64,000 bases of DNA from Garcia nutans. Taxonomy: Eukaryota; Streptophyta; Magnoliopsida; Malpighiales; Euphorbiaceae. The translations under genes were made by a program, and so were the position numbers. The stretch is from contig CANTUV010000014.1 of the NCBI GenBank assembly GCA_947685225.1, positions 2,170,001 through 2,234,000 of the forward strand. Reading direction: 5' to 3'. The notes below the pieces were generated by a model that was not told the DNA's origin, ran no database searches, and was given only the letters and a program-made list of their open reading frames with translations. This document shows, one piece after another, positions 50,599 through 62,400 of the stretch; position 1 is the stretch's first letter; every line of letters begins with the position of its first letter.

Positions 50599-51079
50599 TG
50601 TTGTGAAAATTATATTAATTATTCACCAATAATATATTTAGTATATGAACAATTGTACTAATTAATTATACAAAAAATATTCACAGAAAATAGAGGTATG
50701 TCACAATGGATATACTTAAATACTAAGTATTTTCTTAAATAGAATTTTTCTAGACACATAATTAATAATATAAAATATCACCATAACTATACTTAAAAAT
50801 AGCTATTAAATAAATAATAAAAAGAACACTAAAATTTAACGAGATTTGACTAATTTTGCCTACGTTCTTGGATACCACCAAAATAATTTTACTAATATCA
50901 AAGAAGAAATACAAAAGAGAGAGAAGAGAAAAATTAAAGCCTTATAAAGGAGAAGGCTTAATTATTAGGATTGTTTTAACTAAAAGAGGAGGGGTCTTAT
51001 TATAGCCTTAGGCCCCTTCCCCCATCTCCTAAATTTTCAATGTAGGATAACAAAATCTTATAAATAGTCACAACTAACA
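50599..51079 (-). repeat. 3' LTR of copia element A
   Basis: On the plus strand it begins TGTTGTGAAAATT and ends CTAACA. It is about 481 bp and aligns over its length with 55264-55746, with substitutions and small indels. Confidence 0.88.
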
Positions 51080-54000
51080 AATCTTTACTTTGACTATTTT
51101 TCTATTTATAATATATAAATCTTATCTCATAAGAAACTATTTTAGTGGTACCTCCAAATGCGTTATGAATCACTCATCTTCAGTTTTTTAAAACATTGAT
51201 TAAGTCAAAACAATGTTAAACTTGACAGCTGTCACCTTTGTCAATATATTTGTGGGATTATCAGTGATCCAACTTTTCTGAAGTAATATTTCATCTTTCT
51301 CCAGAATCTCACGTATAAAGTAATACCAAATATTGATGTGCGTCATTCTTGTTTGATTCACTTGGTTCTTTAATAAATGAATAGCGCTTTGATTATCACA
51401 GTGCACTTTGATATACTTTTGTCTAATTTTTAGTTCACCAAGCAACCCTTTGAGCTAAATTATTTCTTTAATAGCCTCTGATACTACCATGTACTCTGTA
51501 GACAAGGCAATTGTTACTTATAACGTAGACTTCCAACTAACCGGCTCCTTAGCAAGCGTGAACACATAACAAGTAGTTGATCGACATTTATCTAAATCAC
51601 CAGCATAGTCATAATCACAATATCCACCTATATATAGACCATCTTTCTCATCCCACTCAAATATCGATCTAATATGTACGATGTTCAGAATGTATTATAG
51701 AATTCATTTCACAGCTTGTCAATGCTCCTTACTAGGATTATGCATATATCTACTCACAACTCTAACTGCTTGTGAAATGTCTTGCCTTGTACACACCATA
51801 GCATAAGTATTTGCATATAGAACTTTTGACATGTACTCCCGTTCCACTTCATTTTTAAGAGATAAAGATGCGCTGAGCTTCATATGAGGTGCATACGGTG
51901 TACTTACAGATTTTAACTTTTTATTTAGGCCAAACACTGTAGTACCCTTTTCAGATATTGATTCTGATTCAAATAAAGCTTCTCTCTCTTCCTATCTCTG
52001 CATATCTTCATGCGTAAAATTTTCTTGGCTTCACCTAAGTCTTTCATTTCAAACTTCTGATTTAACTGAGCCTTTAACTTCTTAATTTCTTCTAGATTCT
52101 TTGAAGCTATCAGCATATCATCAACATACAGAAGAAGATATATGAAAGATCCATTTTGTAGCTTGCATAAATACATACAATGATTATACTTGATTCTTGT
52201 GTATTTTTGCCTCATCATAAAATTGCTTGTACCACTGCCTTGGAGATTGTTTCAATCGGTACAATAATTTTTTCAAATTGCATACCCATTTTTCTTCTCC
52301 AGCAACCTTGAACCCTTCTAGTTGAGTTATATAGATTTCATCTTTTAAGTCACCATGTAAAAATATAATTTTTACATCAAGTTGAATGACTTTCAAATTC
52401 AATTGTGCCACTAAGGCCAATAATATTCTAATGAAAAAATATTTTACAACTGGAGAAAATAATTCATTATAATCAATTTTCTCCATTTGAGTATAGCCTT
52501 TACCTACTAACCTTGTATTATAGCGAACATCGTTCTTGTCAGAAAATTCTTCTTTCTTTGAATATACTCATTTGGATCCAATTGCCTTCTTTCTCTTTGG
52601 TATATTAGCTAGCTTTCATGTCTGATTCTTTTCAAGGGATTGTATTTCATCATCCATGGCTTTTCTCCACTTCTCATTTTCTGAACTTTGGACAGATTCA
52701 CTGTAAATGTTAGGAGTGTCATCATTTACAATTAGAGATGCATAAGCCATCATATCATCAAATTAAACAGGTTTGCGATATCCTATCGTGGCCTATTTAT
52801 TGCAATAGATTCTTGTTGCTGTGGAGGTTCTTGGGTTGAAACCTCTTTTTCATCCGACTCCACATCTACTGCATGAGTGTCTACATCTGTTTTATCATTT
52901 GTTGCTGGGTCAAAAATTCTTCTTTCAAACTCTACCTGCTGCGAAGTACCATCTGTCTACTAAATAATTTTATTTATTACCTTTTTCAATATGGTAGACT
53001 CATCAAAGATAACATCTTTGCTAAAAACTATCTTCTTTATTTCTGGACACCAAAGGTGAAATCCTTTCACACCAGTGGTGATCCACACAAAAAATAATTT
53101 TTTGCCCTTAGATCTAACTTTAATTCTTTAACATGGTAGTATGAAGTAGAACCAAACACACGTAAAAAATTATAATCATTAGCAGATTTTTCATATCTTA
53201 TCTTCAAAGGTATTTTACCACTAATAGCAACTGATGGTAAGCGATTAACGAGATGGCATGCATAAGTCACAACTTTAGCCTAAAATTGTCTACCTATCCT
53301 AGCATTAGACAACATACACCAAACTTTTTCCACCAGTATTCGGTTTATGCGTTCTGCCACTCCATTATGTTATGATGTATCTCTAACTGTGAAGTATCTA
53401 ACAATGCATTCGTCTTGGTAGAGTTTTAAAAATGGATCACTTTTATACTTTCATTTTCTGTCCGTCTGAGTTTTCACCATCTTTTTTTATAAGAGGAAAG
53501 CTCTCAATACTTCATTCTTCATCTTCATGGTATACACACATACTCTTCGAGATAAATCATCAATAAAAATTATAAAATAGTACTTTTCTTCCATTGACGC
53601 TGTTTTGGAAGGACCCTACACATATGAGTGAACATAGTCTAAAATACCCTTAGCATCATGGATTGCAGTACTAAACTTTACTCTAGTCTGCTTGCCTTTA
53701 ATACAATGCTCACAGAAATCTAACTTATGGGGTTACACTCCTTTCAGTAATCCTTGATCTGACAAAAGTTTCAAGGATTTATCGTCAGCATGCCCAAGTG
53801 GATATGTTATAATTTGGTTGCTTTCAACTCCTGATCATTACTTGAAGCTACTGCTACTATCCCAATAATTGCATTACCCTGATAGTAATATAAATTATTA
53901 TTTTTCCTTATTCCTTTTATTATCATTAATGCACCGGAGATTATTTTCATTACTCCATTTACTGCATTTACAATGAAGTTCTTTGATTCTAAGATTCCCA

Positions 54001-55263
54001 CAGAGATGAGATTCTTCTTCAAACTCGGTATATATTAAACATTTATCAGAGTCTTGATTGATCAATTATTATTCCTTAATTGGATTGAACCAATCCCTTT
54101 AATCATACATGGACCATCATTTACTGTATAAATAGTTGCACCTTCTAGTTCTCTAAAGTCAAAGAACCAATCCCGATTGGGACACATATGATGGCTATAC
54201 AACCTGAATCAAGTAGCCATATATTAGAAGAGCTTGTTGATAACACAATAGCTAATGAAATGTCTGAGTTTTCATCATCACACTCGGCTATATTTGAATT
54301 CACGACAGCTTTCCTTTATCAGATTTGATGTTATTTCTCAGCTTAGGATAATTTATCTTTCAATTTCCTTTCTCCCAGCAAAAGGCACATTATCTTTAGC
54401 TGGTCTGAATTTTGATCTTCCCTTCTTTCCTCTCTTTTCGCTTTGAGAGCAATCTCTCACTATCAATGCTTCTACTGCTCCATTTGAACTTCATTTCTTG
54501 TCTTTCTTTCGCAGTTCGTAACTGTATAATGCAGTAGTTACTTCAGAGAAAGTCACTTCAGCCTTTTTATGGAGTAGAGCTGTTTCAAAAACTCAAACTT
54601 CTTTAGAAGGGATCCCAATAATATCAAAGCCAAATCTTCATCTTTGAAAGTCACTTCCAAATTTACCAAATCAGCTATCAACTGATTAAAATTGATATGT
54701 GCTCATTCATAGTGGTGCCAAGATTATAAGTGAAGCGAAATAAAATCTTTTTCATATGAACCTTGTTCTGACTGCTTTTCTTTAAAAAAATTTCTTCCAA
54801 TGCTTTCCACAATTTACTTGTGAAAACTTATTTAGAAAAAGCATACTTATGTTCTCTAGAAATACACGGTCGAATTGTACCACATGCCACACGATTGATG
54901 GCTTTTTAATTTTTTTATCTATATCTTCTGATTTCTCTTATTCAATGGCAATGTCTAAACCTTACTAAAAGAGGGCGTCAAGAACCTCACTTTGTCACAT
55001 GTCAAAATGACTCGTATCATAAAAAATCTTCACTGTAAATCTAGCATTTGACGCAATAGTCCTTGATCAAATTGACGAAGTGGACGCCGTCTCTTTTATA
55101 ATGGATGATTTGCCTTGGTCGTCTGCCATCTCTGCTTCAATTTTTTTTTAATAATTAACAAATGCGGAATACAAATAATCCAAGAAAATATTTTCTGATG
55201 TGAAAGATCAAACTAGACTGCAACAACAAAACATACTAAAAAAACCTTGACTCTGATACTAAT

Positions 55264-55746
55264 TTTTGTAGAAATTATATTAATTTTCTATCAATAATAT
55301 GCATATTATGTGAACAATTGTACTAGTTAATTATACCAAGAATATTCCTAATAAAGAGAGGTAGATCACATTGGACAAGCTTAAATACCAAGTTTTTCCT
55401 TAGAAAGAATTTTTCTAGACATATTATTAATAACACAAAACACCACTACAACTATACCTAAAAATAACTATTAAATAAATAATAAAGAGAATACCAAAAT
55501 TTAAAGAGGTTTAACTAAATTTGTCTACGTCCTCGGACACCATCAAAATAATTTTATTAATATTAAAGAAGAAATACAAAAGAGAAAGAAGAGAAAAAAA
55601 ATAAAGCCTTATAAAGAAGAAGGCTTAAATTTTTGGATGGTTTTAACTAAAGGAAGAGATGTCTTTTTATAGCCTTAGACTCCCTCTTCCATCTCCTAAC
55701 TTTTAAATACAGGATAATAAAATATTATAAATAGTCACCACTAACA
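55264..55746 (-). repeat. 5' LTR of copia element A
   Basis: About 483 bp, ending CTAACA at 55746 on the plus strand. The outer TG has become TT at the interior end. The primer-binding site lies at about 55240-55262. Confidence 0.88.
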
Positions 55747-56523
55747 TATGGACTTCTTAAATTTGTCAAACATGACTTTATCATTTTCAGTAAAAATTAA
55801 ATCATCAATATATAAATAGACTGAACATTTTCTCATTATTTTTTGATTTCATAAAAAGTAAATGTTCATGACATTTGTCTTCAAAAAATATGCTTGACTA
55901 TACCAAGCGCCTAAAGCTTGTTTTAATCCACATAAAGTTTTTTTTTTTTTAACTTATAGACTTTAGAGTCCTCTCCAACTTTAATGAACCTGGGTTTGAT
56001 TAATAAATACTTGCTTCTTTAATTTAGGTTTAATAATGTTGGTGATGTGGTTTGATTATGTAGTCCACTTGTCAGGGTCAACCAACATGACCGATAACAC
56101 CTCGTAGGCCGTTGTTTCATGATGTAGATTATTTGTTATTTGTCGAAGCTTGTTCTTCTTGTAATTGCCAACCACAAGATATATAAATGAGTTTCCTTAA
56201 GCAACGGTATGGATGCTTTTTATATTATCCATGTTTTGATTGCACTTGTGGACCACGCGCTATGTCAAAGTCATTTATATATGGATATATGTATAAAAAA
56301 TCTCACATTATGAATTTTCTATTTTGGACATGGTACACATGGATAATTTCATAATAATAAGTGTGAATTGGAGTGATTGATGAATAGGCACGAAAGCTCA
56401 TATAATTGGAAACCTCATATATCCTTCTCTTATAGATAATTTTTGAATTTTCCGAAATTGACCATTTGAAAGTCATACGACAAGTAAACAGATGGAAATG
56501 GTACTGAACCTTCTTACAGATAA

Positions 56524-56534
56524 CTATATAAATA
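56524..56534 (+). promoter_or_regulatory. TATA box of the intact DUF1262 gene
   Basis: CTATATAAATA lies 124-134 bp upstream of the start codon, within a stretch conserved at the same place before copies A (about 38745) and B (about 46882). Conservation across three copies and the position suggest a TATA box with a start site about 30 bp further on. Confidence 0.6.
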
Positions 56535-56657
56535 TACATAAGCCCACCAGAAAAAGCCATATAATACATTGATTAGAACTCATTTGTGTCAACACCTACA
56601 AAAAATTTCAATCTCAAGTTCTGTGCATCTTTTGTTGTTCTCAGAAATCAATTGAAG

Positions 56658-57904
56658 ATGTATGTGACAAGGCCTCTCTCTCTGTATCTGAGAGATCCTT
56701 CAGCTCTTTCTTTACCTCCTCCTGAAGGTCCAAATTCTGGTATACTGGTTATCCAAGATGAAGAAGCACAACCCACTTGCTGTTTTGGATTGTGTAATGA
56801 TAGTACGGTAAAGAAGCTGCCTTTCCCTCAAAATTACAACTTACAAGTTCAGTACACAGTAAGTACTGGTCAGAGTAGCGCTACCTATACAAACAATGTC
56901 ACCTTCGTACCTGTTCTTAATCAACCTCTGTCCTCCAATAAATACTATTGCATCGAACGAAAAGGAAAGCATAAAGGGTATGTTTATTTTCCAATTTATT
57001 TTATTTTATTTTATTATTTTTTTTAGCATAATAATCATATTCATTCTTGATCAAACTAAATTTCAGGGAAGCTTACAGGAACTCAAGGGAGGAAGACAAG
57101 ACAACATGCTGTTTCTGCAGCCGTATTGCTGATTTTCATCCAGAACCTTTAGAATCTCAGGCTCATGACATATATCAGCAATTTGAAATTCGACCCAGAA
57201 GCTGGAATGGTTTTGTTGCAAAATCAATAGCTTCAGATGGGTACCCACCAGATTTCTTAAGGAGAAAAGGTTGGAGCGTACATACAACATCTCCTCTTGA
57301 ATTTCAGTTGAATGAAGCACAAGGACTTGACAAGACTCTTCGAGCTCGTTTACCTGATTTTAGCAGCTTTTCCTTGTCACAGAGAAGTTCTCCCTCTGTT
57401 GTAGTAGGAAAATGGTACAGCCCTTTCATGTTTATCAAAGATGGAACAGTTGCAGATCAAATGGGTAGTTCAAGATATTACGAAATCACACTTCAGCAAC
57501 ATTGGGAGCAAATTTTCGCTTGCGAAAATGAAAGTAATGCTAATGCTTCTGTGACTGTGGATGTTGCTGTTGAAACTGAAGCAATCGAAATTGCTGGTTA
57601 CAATGCCTCGCAAAATGCGAAGAGAGTGATTGATGGGGTGATGTGGTTTGGTAGTGTAGGTTTAAGTTTAGCGATCGTTGAAAGAATGAAGTGGGAGCAA
57701 GAGAGATTTGGGTGGATTGGTGGGAGTGAAGGGCAAGTGAAAGTGAAGAGAAATGAGGAATTTGGAGGCATTGGTGAGTGGAAGAAATTCGGTTGCTATG
57801 TGTTGGTTGAGAGATTTGTACTTAAAAGGATGAATGGAAGCTTAGTGATGACTTACGATTTCAGGCATACTCAACATGTTATTAGCAAATGGGAACGAGG
57901 ATAG
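56658..57904 (+). CDS. DUF1262 family protein, copy C (only intact copy here)
   Basis: Two exons, 56658-56977 and 57067-57904, joined at a split Gly codon (AAAGG/GTATGT...TTTCAG/GGAAGC), encode 385 aa. The protein begins MYVTRPLSLYLRDPSALSLP, followed by PPEGPNSGILVIQDEEAQPT and CCFG, the conserved start of plant DUF1262 proteins. Exon 2 opens with EAYRNSREEDKTTCCFCSRI. Later segments include QHAHDIYQQFE-like residues (QAHDIYQQFEIRPRSW), YPPDFLRRKGW, LDKTLRARLPDFSSFSLSQR, VVVGKWYSPFMFIKDGT, YYEITLQQHWEQIF and, at the C-terminus, CYVLVERFVLKRMNGSLVMT. No signal peptide or membrane segment is evident. The family is plant-specific and has no established biochemical function known to me. Copies A and B nearby are pseudogenes. 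Confidence 0.93.
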
Positions 57905-58204
57905 CCAACAGCGTTTTTTTTTAGGTGTGGATTGATATTGAATTCATTTTGCTCTGTCTTTTGCGTGAAAAAGTTGTAATGTTTAATTAGGTGTGGATTG
58001 ATATGGAATTCATTTTGTATTTTTTTGCTTTGGCAAGTAAGTGACTCTTTTTTTTGATGATATATTCTTTTATTTTTTTTAATGATGAGTGTATTTGTAA
58101 AATGAATTATTTATTACTCTTAATTTATAGACAATTGATTTAAAAAGTAAATAAATAATTTTAATTCTTTTTACATATGTATGTGCATACGCGCATAAGA
58201 AATA

Positions 58205-58580
58205 GATGAACGATGTGATGTGGTTCAGGAGTAATGTAAGCAATACAAGACTGAGTTTAGCAGCCGTTAAGAGAATGTAATTGATGCAGGCAGGTAGATC
58301 TTGCCACGGACTAGATTTGAGTTTTAATTAGTGAAAAAAATTTTAGACAGGTAGGCTGAATCTTTGAAAAATTTAATATTTTTTAAACTCAAATTCAGCC
58401 CATGGCTAAGTCTAGGTGTATAAGAGATGTGGTTGTGTTAGTTATCATGAAAGACAATTTGAAGTGAGGAGATTGGGAGAGGAAGAAATTTGGTTATTAT
58501 GATTTGGTTGAGAGATTCGCATTAAAGAGAATGGATGGAAGTTTAGTTCTTCATTATGAATTCAGGCACAGTCCCTCCTG
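58205..58580 (+). pseudogene. 3' fragment of another DUF1262 copy (unit III)
   Basis: Starts with a decayed counterpart of VMWF...LSLA(A/I)V(K/E)RM near 58215-58275. Further on is a KKFGYYDLVERFALKRMDGS-like stretch (58485-58545) ending HYEFRHS. Stops and gaps lie between. It matches 40375-40790 downstream of copy A, so the fragment predates the block duplication. Confidence 0.7.
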
Positions 58581-58799
58581 AGAAAATAAGAATGAGAAAA
58601 TTGTTATAGTTGCCTCAATTCACTCTTCAATTTGCTTGCTTCGTGTTTTAATTAAGACCATCTATTTTAAAATTTTAATGTTCATATAAATATTTGGTTA
58701 AAATTTAATGTTTTCATATAATTTTTAAATTAAATAATGGTACATTGTTCTAAAAATATATTTTCACCATATTCTAAATGTGTCATATTTTAAATGCAT

Positions 58800-59260
58800 C
58801 CCATTTTATTCTTATTTTGAAAATATCAACACATTTTTAGAGGAGCACTAAAATAAATTAGTATAAGCAGCTAAACAGTTACTCAATAAATATAAGTAAT
58901 AAAATAGTAAATGTATTTGGTAAAATAATAAATCACGCTAGAGAGGTATTAGAATGTGTCCTGGCTTAATAATATTAGAACAAAGTATTATGATATTTAA
59001 ATAATTAAAAACCTAAACTTAGTTGGGTTGTACCAGCGGGCTACCTACTGACTCTGTGATGGGAAGGTAGGGGGATCGAACCCCAAAAATATATTTCCTG
59101 AGTTCTTTCCTTTTTAAGAAAAAAAAATAAAAAAAAACAACCTAAAATTATTGAAATAAAATTCAAATATGAAATTAAAAATCTTAAAAAAATACATGAT
59201 ACTATATCCAAATTCCAAAATGAATAATTAATAATAAAAAAAAAACCCAAAGGACCCCAA
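58800..59260. other. Intergenic DNA upstream of the importin gene
   Basis: AT-rich with A-runs at 59115-59135. A GGGGATCGAACCCC palindrome at 59071-59084 contains a B-box-like GGTTCGATCC on the minus strand, but no A box was found at the right distance. No gene is seen. Confidence 0.5.
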
Positions 59261-59288
59261 CAATGAACTGTGTAGGGCCTTGTAGCAA

Positions 59289-59297
59289 AAACCCTAA
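59289..59297 (+). promoter_or_regulatory. telo-box-like motif before the importin gene
   Basis: AAACCCTAA lies about 200 bp upstream of the start codon. Telo boxes near the transcription start are characteristic of plant housekeeping and translation- or nuclear-transport-related genes. Single short motif, so only suggestive. Confidence 0.4.
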
Positions 59298-59498
59298 AAA
59301 CCTTTGTCACTCACAACTTCGGAAACCAATCGTTTCCGCCATAGCCATCTTACTCTATGTTTCTCTATTTCTCTCCCAACATACAAATGTAAGTGCTCAC
59401 CAAATTTCAATTTCGAGAACGTTGCTTTGTTTCTGCTCTATAACTCCATTTTTAGAGCAGGAAAGAAGAAATTTCAAAAGGCCATTTGGTAGAAATCG

Positions 59499-62400
59499 AT
59501 GGCAAATATAGTTGATCAAGATCAGCAATGGCTTCTCAACTGCTTGACTTCTACTCTCGATCCCAACCAGGAAGTCCGTTCTTTCGCTGAAGCTTCTCTT
59601 AATCAGGCCTCTCTTCAACCAGGTTCCTTTGCTGTTTCGTACTTGCATTGATACTTTTATTTGTTAGTTTTACCTTTAACCAAAAAACTGAGTGTATGAT
59701 GAAGTTTCTAGGGTAAAATGAACTTTGTTTTCGATGAGGTATAGCTCTTTTCTTTTTTGTTGAAATTTACTTTGGAGTTTCCAGATATGATGAAACTATT
59801 CAGTCTTTATTTTAAGAATCCTTTCCGCCTCCCTTTGGATTAATGTTCAGAGTGAATTTGAGGTTGTTGGATATGCTTTCTTGCTTGGAGAATAGGTGTA
59901 CTGTTGATTTTACTAAACTAATTCTGTAACACTTCCTGTTTCAAATTTAGTCTGAGAATGAATAATTTGATATGATCTATTGAGAGGCCATAGGATTTGT
60001 TTGGAATATGCTGCAAAAATTTTTTTAAAGGGAGCTTGTATCATTGATTTAGGAAGGAAATTGACCAACTGTCCTACTAATGCTTTTTATGGTGGCCTTG
60101 TCTCAAGCACTCTCAATATGGATAGCTCCTCTTTGTAAGTGGCCATGGAGATTCATGGCACAGAGTTAGCCAGCTAGGACCTCTCTAGATTTGGAGGACT
60201 CTAATTTTGTTATTTGTTGATGTTTGTTTGGGGATTAGATGAGTTAGACGTGGTTTGTGTAAATTGATATACAGGATGTGAGCGTGGGAGGTTGGCTGTT
60301 CTCAGAGGCCTTCTTTTGACAGGATAATTGGTGTGGTATCTCCTTTGAAATTTCAGTTGCTTTTGATTTATATGGATAAGGAAATATAACAAATTCTATG
60401 GGCTTTAATTAGACAGTGCAAATGTGGTGGAAATCAATTTCAATTGGAATGCCAGTTGGGAGACTTGTACTCTTACTGCCATGGTTCTTTTTGCTTAGCA
60501 AGCCAACTTACCTCTCAATATATCACATGGTTCTTTTTACTTAGAAAGCAAATTTACACTTCTCATTTTCAAATTTAGTTGAGAATCATTAATTTGATAT
60601 GAACTATTGAGAGACCATAGGATTTGTTTTGGAATATGCAGCGAAAAAATTTTAAAGAGAGTTTGCATCATTGATGTAGGAAAAAAATTGACCAACCGTC
60701 CTACTAATACTTTTATGGTGGCCATGTCTCAAGCACTCTCAATATGGATAGCTCCTCTTTGTGAGCAGCCATGGAGAATTGTGGCATAGAGTTAGCCAGC
60801 TAGGACCTCTCTAGATTAGGAGGACTCTTATTATGTTATACGTTTGTTTGTGGATTATGATATTTTGTTTGTGACTTTGCTTTCTAGGAATGTTCAGGTA
60901 TAATTGTTGTTATAAATATTCCATTGGTTGGGTATTTTACTTAGTTAGTTCAAATTGGAAAATAAATGAGTATAAAGGATTTGTGAAGAGATGGTCCTTG
61001 TGATGTCTAAATCACTTAACACAAATTGAATGACAATAGTTAACTGGAGTGGAGTAAGAAAATTCAAATGAATGACAATAGTTTATTAGAATGGAGTAAG
61101 AAAATTCAAATTTATATGTATCACTTAGACTAAAAATCCTCTTAAGGATAAAAAGGCTGAAGATACACAAATTTTTTGCAAATCGTGTGAGGTAATTTGC
61201 TTAATTAACCATTGTTAATTTATCAAAGAATTAATGATTATCTAGATTTTTTTTTATATTTTGGAATGGAATGTGTCTGGTATTTATGAAGTTTGGAAGC
61301 ACTTTAATCGTGTTGAGAAAAAGGCTAAGTCAATCACAGCCTATAGCGTAGAATTTAAAATGACTTAGGGATTGGATATGTTACTGCCGTTCTATCATGA
61401 TGTCAAAATACAACAAGCTCAATGGGAGCAAATGGCTATAATGAGTTCTTTGGTTAGTGTGTCTTTAGAATTTGAGGTTGCTAAATCTCATATTTTCTCT
61501 AGTTTTGAGATTACCTCTCTTCAAGATGTCTTTACTAGAGTCCTCCACATAAAATACTAAAATCTCCTTAGTAGAATAGCACTTCTGTTATTAGAGGTGG
61601 TGGAGATGATACTAGACGGAAGCCTAATAATAAAGTGGAAGGAAATAACCATGATAACCATAATGGTGACTCAAGCAACATTGTTTGCTATTATTGTCAT
61701 TAGGTGGAGCCATACAAAATGTACTTGCAGGAAATTATAGAATTGCAATAAGAAAATTTAGACAGCTAATATTGCTGCCTCTACCACTGCATCCAACTCA
61801 TCTTTTGAGGAGATTGTCATGATATTTGCTAATGAGTTCGCTAAATTCTCGTAGTACAAGGAATCATTGAAGAGATCTACTCCTATTACCCCTCTTGCCG
61901 AGTTAGTTGAACCTAGTACATGCCTTATTTTCTCATTCCCAAATGGGTCATTGATTCTGTTGTCATAGTTCATTTGACATGTATCCCTAACCTCCTCATT
62001 GCTTTCCAATCACATAAATCACTCTCTTTTGTGATAGTAGTTGATGGGTCATATAATGTTATTGGTTTTGGAATTGTAATACAACTTCCTTTATTACGCT
62101 ATCATCTATGTTAAGTCCACCAAAAGTTGCCTAACTTGATTTTTGTGAGCAAACATGCTTGTGATCTAAATTGTTGTATCTCATTCTTCCTGACTATTGT
62201 CTTTTATGAGATCTTCTAACAAAGCAAATTTATTGATAAAGGAAGCATATCTTATGGTCTCTATGTTCTTGACACAAGGGTGCGCGTTCCATTGCTTGCT
62301 CTAGTGTCTTATCTCATTTGAAGCATGGTGTTGATTGAGACATCCTTCGCTGCTTACGTTGAGGAAAGTGTCCTCAGTCTTGTAATGTATCTTCATTAGA

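Larger units (their letters stand above)
50599..55746 (-). mobile_element. copia element A: complete in layout, decayed, nested in copia B
   Basis: Two LTRs (5' 55746-55264 and 3' 51079-50599 in element orientation) flank about 4.2 kb of interior. The target duplication is CATGG (50594-50598) versus TATGG (55747-55751). A tRNA-Met-type primer site (TAGTATCAGAGTC) adjoins the 5' LTR. The order on the minus strand is copia: Gag remnants (55120-54300), integrase (HADDKSLKLLSDQGLLKGV, then GILDYVHSYV, CHLVNRLPSVAISGKIPLKI), reverse transcriptase (KIDYNELFSPVVKYFFIRIL, QLDVKIIFLHGDLKDEIYIT, CNLKKLLYRLKQSPRQWYKQ, LLLYVDDMLIASK) and RNase H (YCDYDYAGDLDKCRSTTCYV, VHCDNQSAIHLLKNQ). Many stops and frameshifts occur throughout. 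It sits in the B reverse transcriptase just after the YxDD region. The LTRs differ at many positions, so the insertion is old. Confidence 0.9.
48507..56030 (-). mobile_element. copia element B (3' half), invaded by a second copia and by a hAT element
   Basis: On the minus strand this is a Ty1/copia pol split into three pieces. The first, 55980-55747, encodes reverse transcriptase: VYKLKKKKTLCGLKQALGAW and a YIDDLIFTENDKVMFDKFKK segment. The second, 50593-50004, continues directly: MMVEFDMSNLGLINYFLGIK, then VSLISRFMDCPKELHLSATK, YAGDPDDRKSTSSFVFMMGS and AVSWSFKKQ. The third, 49069-48723, is the RNase H end (DQIVDIFTKAPK and LRELLGVCSKNS). A polypurine tract AAGGGAGGTTT and a 216-bp LTR (48722-48507, TGTGCA...AACA on the minus strand) close it. 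ACAAT (48502-48506) is the potential target duplication. The 5' LTR, gag, protease and integrase are missing: at about 56030 the sequence passes abruptly to duplication unit III. Stops and frameshifts are present; it is dead. Confidence 0.85.
56050..58800. repeat. Segmental duplication unit III (DUF1262 block)
   Basis: From about 56050 it aligns with unit I (from about 38180) and unit II (from about 46380), through promoter, gene copy C and the downstream 3' fragment, to about 58800 (unit I 41080). Its upstream part is absent and replaced by the broken copia B. Confidence 0.75.

Noticed and set aside
59040..59090. Possible tRNA or SINE B box (GGTTCGATCC on the minus strand)
   Set aside because: No A box at the required distance and no cloverleaf could be drawn; the motif is part of a short palindrome.
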